A DNA stretch of 64,000 nt from Succinimonas sp045124755 (GTDB taxonomy: Bacteria; Pseudomonadota; Gammaproteobacteria; Enterobacterales; Succinivibrionaceae): the NCBI RefSeq assembly GCF_045124755.1, contig NZ_JBGVMK010000112.1. One strand, given 5' to 3'. The notes below the pieces were generated by a model. That model made no database searches, was not told the DNA's origin, and saw nothing but the letters and a program-made list of their open reading frames with translations. Made by a program: the position numbers and the translations under genes. Each line of letters opens with the position of its first letter. Position 1 is the stretch's first letter. Below, piece after piece: positions 59,748-64,000 of this stretch.

Positions 59748-59790
59748 ACCGCAGACTTAAGCATGTCTCATAAGTCCGCGGTCTTTTTTT
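59748..59790 (+). terminator. Terminator of budA
   Basis: ACCGC-A-GACTTA...TAAGTC-C-GCGGT stem with 11-nt loop and seven T. Confidence 0.85.
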
Positions 59791-59797
59791 GCCGAGA

Positions 59798-61693
59798 TCA
59801 GACTTCCTGGATGGAAAGCTCTCCGTAGGTCAGCATCACCAGATAGCGACGGAGATCCGGGAGGGCTTTCAGGGTGTCATCCGTTACATAGAAATCAAGC
59901 TGCTCCGTTGCCGCGCGGAAGAGCTTTTCCCGTACCTTGGTCTTGGTTTCCTCCCGGGCCGGAACATCCTGAGCGTACTTAACCTCAAAGATGTAGCTGG
60001 GGCCGCTCCCCCTGATGTTTTCGGCAACAAGATCCGCTCTCCCGGCCCGGATATTTATGCGGTATTCGGAAGAACCCGCAGCGGCATTTTCGGTATCGGG
60101 TTCCGGAGAGTCCCGCATGACATAAGCTCCGTTATGTCTGATGGCATATTCCCGGGTGAGACGGAAGGAGGAACCGGTGTTCATGGTAAGCGCGGTATAC
60201 ATGGCCAGTACCACCTGGGCTTCTCCCAGTTTTACATTGTCGGTGTTTACAAACCCCGGAGCCACGGCGCGGAGGAAGGCCGCCATGACGGCGGAGTCAT
60301 TGGCCCGGGCCATGCCTCGCAGATCAAAGGTGCTGTCAAACAGAGACCAGGAGACCTTCTGCTTGTCAAACCAGTATTTTGAGAAAAGCATTTTGCAGTG
60401 CTCATTGGGTACTCTGAGATAATCCCAGTCATCATCGCGGTCATCGGTAAACGCCTGGATCTCATCCTTTGAAGCCAGGGTAAAGAAGCCCAGATGATAC
60501 AGAATGGCAAGTCCTTCGTCCTTGGTCAGGGTTTCATGCTCCGCAGCCAGCTTTACCGTTCCGGGGGTCTTGTACGGAATAATGCGGCCTCTCAGAATGG
60601 CATTAACGACAGCGCCGCGTTCCTGCGGGTTTATGAGATCCAGATATCCAGTCAATTTAACATAGTCAACATCATTGGCGGACATGACGCTGAAAGGCGG
60701 GATGCTTTCAAATTCATTATCCCTGAGCTCGCTGAGAAAACTGAGACACATGGCGGAATTGTATACATTCTCCTTGGCGGTTCTGGAAAAGCGATACCCG
60801 TCAAAACGGAGCTTCATTATTTGCTGCAGCTTTTCAGGATAATAAGAACATTTCTCAAAATCAACAGACTCCCTGATGAGCTCCAGAACCTCGCTGTCAG
60901 TGAAGCCGGCCAGACTGTTCAGCTCCGGTTTAAAGGAAAGCTTGGCGGAGGTGAAACCGGAGACGGCCGTATCCATGGTAACGGGAAGCACTCCGGTGAT
61001 AAAAATTTTTTCAATGACCTTGGACTGCTGGTAATTGCGGAGCGTACCGTAAAAGGATCCCAGTTCTCCTTCCTTGCGGGCAATGGCGGCGAACATCTGG
61101 GGATCCCGGCATAGAATATCATTGGTAAAATTGTCGTATTCGTCAATGATAATCATTAATCTGAAGGCTTGTTTTCTGGAAATGAATCTTTCCAGAAAAT
61201 TATCGATGATTTTAGCAGGGGAGGTGAAATATTTCCTGTCATCATAGAATTTACTAATATTGTCTATGGAATCCTGAATGTTTTCGGATTTTAAATCTGT
61301 CGGAATCAGTTCCGGGTATAAACAATAAAAATCGCAAATGCCATTTGCTATTCTTTTCATGAAAAAATTCATGGTGTCTTCAATCCCTCCGATTGTTCGG
61401 ATGCCAGAACAGTCGAGTTTGAGCACGGCATAGGAACTTTTGCGGGGAGTGGGGTGATCTGCAATCCAGGTGTTTCGGAAGAGTTCATCAGCTTCCTTCT
61501 CAAGAGCTTTGTCGTAGTAGTAACGCAGGATCTCAGTGAACATGGTTTTACCAAAGCGCCTGGGCCGCAGGAACAGTGATACCCGGGATCCGGTACGTTC
61601 ATATTTATCGATGAATGCGGTCTTGTCAATGTAAATATAATTTTCTCTGATAATGCTTTGAAAGTCTGAGAATGAATCAGGTATTAGTTTCAT
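59798..61693 (-). CDS. AAA-ATPase-like / PD-(D/E)XK nuclease family protein
   Basis: 631 aa, same two-domain family as the gene at 234. Walker A LRPRRFGKT near residue 45, Walker B IIIDEYDNF near 185, ITGVLPV sensor near 238, and a C-terminal nuclease core with D in AGRADLVAE and E-K in IFEVKYA. AAAGGA lies 6-7 nt before the ATG. All key residues are kept, unlike the homologue at 23411. No partner gene is apparent. Confidence 0.88.
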   Translation of the reverse strand: MKLIPDSFSDFQSIIRENYIYIDKTAFIDKYERTGSRVSLFLRPRRFGKTMFTEILRYYYDKALEKEADELFRNTWIADHPTPRKSSYAVLKLDCSGIRTIGGIEDTMNFFMKRIANGICDFYCLYPELIPTDLKSENIQDSIDNISKFYDDRKYFTSPAKIIDNFLERFISRKQAFRLMIIIDEYDNFTNDILCRDPQMFAAIARKEGELGSFYGTLRNYQQSKVIEKIFITGVLPVTMDTAVSGFTSAKLSFKPELNSLAGFTDSEVLELIRESVDFEKCSYYPEKLQQIMKLRFDGYRFSRTAKENVYNSAMCLSFLSELRDNEFESIPPFSVMSANDVDYVKLTGYLDLINPQERGAVVNAILRGRIIPYKTPGTVKLAAEHETLTKDEGLAILYHLGFFTLASKDEIQAFTDDRDDDWDYLRVPNEHCKMLFSKYWFDKQKVSWSLFDSTFDLRGMARANDSAVMAAFLRAVAPGFVNTDNVKLGEAQVVLAMYTALTMNTGSSFRLTREYAIRHNGAYVMRDSPEPDTENAAAGSSEYRINIRAGRADLVAENIRGSGPSYIFEVKYAQDVPAREETKTKVREKLFRAATEQLDFYVTDDTLKALPDLRRYLVMLTYGELSIQEV

Positions 61694-61810
61694 AATACAT
61701 CCTTTGATTATTTCTGAGGCTGAGTTTTCTGAACTTAAAAATTACCGCGGCGGCAATTTAAAGAGAGGCGTTTCCCGCAGTGTTCACCGCTTATCTTTGC
61801 CCGCTTTTTG

Positions 61811-63220
61811 TTACTTACTATTGCCCTGCTTATTATTGTTTTTTTTCAGAGAGGTCAGCTGCCACGCCCCCAGATCCTGATTAAAGGATTCCGCTCCGGC
61901 AAACATATCTTCAATAGTTTCGGCTTTGCTGACATTCCAGCTCCCGAGAGGCTGGTTGAACAGGCGGGCATCCCGGAACATGGCATCCAGCCTTACAGCT
62001 GATGAGGTATCCCAGTCATTCAGGGGCTGGTTGAAATTTTCCGCATCATGAAACATGTCGTTCATATTCACCACCTGGGAGGTATCCCAGTTTTCCAGCG
62101 GCTGATTAAAAGCCCTGGCCCCATAAAACATGAGCTGCATTGAGGTCACCCGGGAGGTATTCCAGCTCCCCACGGGCTGATTGAAGCTTTCTGCTCTGGC
62201 AAACATGGCCTCCATGTTTTCAGCAGAGGAGGTGTCCCAGCTTTCCGGAGACTGGTTAAAGGCATAAGCATCCGCGAACATATAGCTCATGTCGGTAACC
62301 TGAGAGGTGTTCCAGGATGCCAGCGGCTGATTGAAGCGCTCGGCGTGTTTGAACATGGCATTCATATTGAAAACATTGGAGGTATCCCAGTTCGCAAGGG
62401 GCTGATTGAAAGCCTCGGCATGATCGAACATCATCTTCATGGACTTTACCCGGGAGGTGTTCCAGCTGTTCAGAGGCTGATTGAATTTCACGGCATGGCT
62501 GAACAACCCCGTCATGTCGGTTACTCCTGAGGTATTCCATCCGTCCACGGGCTGGTTGAAGCGCACCGCTTTGTAAAACATCATGGACATATCCGTGACG
62601 CTCCCGGTATCCCAGCTCCCGATGGGCCGGTTAAAGGAACTGCAGTCCCAGAACATGCCGGCAAAGCTTTGCACGCGGGAGGTATTCCAGTTTTCCAGGG
62701 GCTGATTGAAGGATCTGGCGCCGTTAAAGAGATGTTCCATATGCTTCACTTTGCCGGTATTCCAGCTGTTCAGGGGCTGGTTAAATCTTTCCGCCCCGCA
62801 GAAAAGAGCCTTCATGCTGGTAACGTTGGAGGTATTCCATTTTCCTATAGGCTGATTGAAGCGGCGGGCATTGAGAAAGAGCTCCTTCATGTTTTTAACT
62901 TTGGAGGTGTCCCAGCCCTTCAGCGGCTGATTGAACTCTGTGGCATCGCGAAACATGGACTCCATGTTTGTGACGGAGCCGGTATTCCAGTTTCCGATGG
63001 GGTGATTAAAAAATCTGGCGTTCTGGAACATGCCCTTCATGCTTTTAACATTTGCGGTGTCCCAGGACTCAATGCCGGAAAAATCCCAGCGAACCGAATC
63101 CTTAAAAAGCCTTTCCATGGAGGTAATCTGAGAGGTGTCGATATCTCCCAGAGCCACCTTCGGATCCGATACCAGAGTCTTAAGCTCCTCAAGAGTGGCG
63201 GGATGATGCTTTGCTGTCAT
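61811..63220 (-). CDS. DUF285 (BspA-like) 25-residue repeat protein
   Basis: 469 aa. From residue 44 to the end it consists of 16 complete 25-residue units and one partial unit, with consensus FNQPL-x-x-WNTS-x-V-x-x-M-x-x-MF-x-x-A. DUF285 repeats form a solenoid and are found in surface adhesins of mycoplasmas, Bacteroidetes and protists. Here there is no signal peptide, lipobox or anchor. The start has AAGGAGG 6 nt upstream. With no Sec signal and a T3SS nearby, it could be a cytosolic scaffold or a T3SS substrate; neither is shown. Confidence 0.88.
   Translation of the reverse strand: MTAKHHPATLEELKTLVSDPKVALGDIDTSQITSMERLFKDSVRWDFSGIESWDTANVKSMKGMFQNARFFNHPIGNWNTGSVTNMESMFRDATEFNQPLKGWDTSKVKNMKELFLNARRFNQPIGKWNTSNVTSMKALFCGAERFNQPLNSWNTGKVKHMEHLFNGARSFNQPLENWNTSRVQSFAGMFWDCSSFNRPIGSWDTGSVTDMSMMFYKAVRFNQPVDGWNTSGVTDMTGLFSHAVKFNQPLNSWNTSRVKSMKMMFDHAEAFNQPLANWDTSNVFNMNAMFKHAERFNQPLASWNTSQVTDMSYMFADAYAFNQSPESWDTSSAENMEAMFARAESFNQPVGSWNTSRVTSMQLMFYGARAFNQPLENWDTSQVVNMNDMFHDAENFNQPLNDWDTSSAVRLDAMFRDARLFNQPLGSWNVSKAETIEDMFAGAESFNQDLGAWQLTSLKKNNNKQGNSK
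61886..63091 (-). repeat. 75-bp tandem repeat array encoding DUF285 units
   Basis: Sixteen in-frame units of 75 bp (first slightly longer). They have diverged enough that slippage is unlikely to be frequent. Confidence 0.85.
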
Positions 63221-63296
63221 GAATAACCTCCTTCAGAAGCCTGCGGGACAACGTAAACCGCATGTTAAAAAAACTGCCTGTCCGAAAGCAGCATGT

Positions 63297-63326
63297 CCAA
63301 AAACTGCATAGCCAAAAACTGCATAG
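63297..63326 (+). repeat. Two-unit 15-bp direct repeat
   Basis: CCAAAAACTGCATAG occurs twice in tandem upstream of the DUF285 gene, and a related ATGTCC/CTGCCTG stretch precedes it. Confidence 0.6.
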
Positions 63327-63397
63327 CCGTTCCCGAAAAAAATCAGTTCCAGAAAAGTCCTGATGTCAGAGCTACGTAAGACTTCCGGAAATGTCCG

Positions 63398-64000
63398 CTA
63401 AACAGTGATGATCCTGCAGTTAAGCCCGGTCTTTTCCTTAACCTCTGCCATAACCGCTTCCTGAATATCCGGCGCCGCAGGGGATGCCTTTAGCTGCACC
63501 TCTTTATTTACCGGCATATAGGAAGGATTCTTCTTGAGAACGAGGCCGGCTCGTTCGGCCGCGGCGGCGGCAATGGCCAGCACCAGATTCTGCATTACGG
63601 TTTCGCTGGTGACCAGACGCCACCCGGTATGCTGCGACAAGACTTTGATTCTGTCGGCATAGCGCCAGCCGACTTCGCCGGTGATAAAGGAAAGCTCGAT
63701 GTATTTTCCGGCATGATCGTTTTTAATCCCCGCCTTCTGAAGGGGAATGTTTTCCCGGTCGCAGAAGCTTCGGATACAGGAAAACGCCTCGTTCTGCTCC
63801 ATGGGCTTTCCGGTTCTCGGGGGCGCGAAGTTCTCAGCCGGCAGGGCGGCAGGGGCGGGAGATTTTCCGGCAGGGGCTTTTCCGGAGGCGCCGGGAGACA
63901 AATGAAGATTCCAGCCGGTTTCGGTCTGAAACTTTTCCTTAAGGCTGTGATCGGATTTTTTAAGGCCGGAAATAGTAACCTGGTAGCTCTTATTATTTTC
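63398..64000 (-). CDS. Unknown protein, 5' end beyond the window
   Basis: The open frame continues to the last base, so only the C-terminal ~200 residues are seen. The visible part begins in a polar domain (KSYQVTISGLKKSD, then KEKFQTETGWNLHL), has a Pro/Ala/Gly-rich linker of about 30 residues, and then a second domain with EVGWRYADRIKVL, QHTGWRLVTSETVMQNLVL and the end KEKTGLNCRIITV. The E-K/T-G-W/L motif recurs three times, hinting at repeated KH-like or similar small domains. Not recognised. Confidence 0.6.
   Translation of the reverse strand, partial: ENNKSYQVTISGLKKSDHSLKEKFQTETGWNLHLSPGASGKAPAGKSPAPAALPAENFAPPRTGKPMEQNEAFSCIRSFCDRENIPLQKAGIKNDHAGKYIELSFITGEVGWRYADRIKVLSQHTGWRLVTSETVMQNLVLAIAAAAAERAGLVLKKNPSYMPVNKEVQLKASPAAPDIQEAVMAEVKEKTGLNCRIITV

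Noticed and set aside
61886..63091. 75-bp periodic array as CRISPR
   Set aside because: The period is coding (25 codons) and the units are diverged in-frame protein repeats without spacers.

Overview
The window looks like a chromosomal segment of a host-associated anaerobic gammaproteobacterium, most like the Succinivibrionaceae. This is an inference from gene content: neighbouring sohB and topA, a short single-domain L25, CstA, an acetolactate decarboxylase, several gut-type AAA-ATPase/nuclease genes, and a type III secretion system (T3SS). No rRNA, tRNA or CRISPR array was seen.

Left part (1-24.6 kb): housekeeping genes mixed with accessory genes. An AAA-ATPase/PD-(D/E)XK gene is followed by a phosphopantetheinyl transferase, nadA and cstA. 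Then come three tandem copies of an ATPase gene start (two decayed, one leading into an intact DUF4143-type ATPase), rplY, a CvfB-like RNA-binding protein, a SetB-like sugar exporter, a tandem pair of unknown 89-aa genes, sohB-topA, and an McrBC restriction system whose McrB carries an extra domain inside its AAA module. A HAD phosphatase and a degenerate ATPase close this part.

Central part (24.8-53.4 kb): a T3SS locus. sctU-sctO run rightward. A reduced copy of the SctU C-terminal domain, two small proteins and an Lgt homologue follow, with a relBE toxin-antitoxin pair inserted among them. Leftward lies a compact operon sctP-sctQ-sctR-[STAS / HATPase / PP2C partner-switching trio]-sctS-sctT. 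To its right are two giant paralogous proteins (1790 and 1866 aa). Between them lie an IS1634-type transposase, an unknown gene and two mutually similar small acidic proteins that look like class I T3SS chaperones. My reading is a secretion machine regulated by a Bordetella Btr-like partner switch and dedicated to very large cargo. The secretin, ATPase, SctV, inner rings and needle genes are not in this window.

Right part (53.4-64 kb): a small exported protein, a decayed DUF3791-DUF3990-DUF3791 cassette, a 1095-aa FkbH-like multidomain protein, an exported acetolactate decarboxylase, another AAA-ATPase/nuclease, a 469-aa protein made of 25-residue DUF285 repeats, and an unknown gene cut by the window edge.
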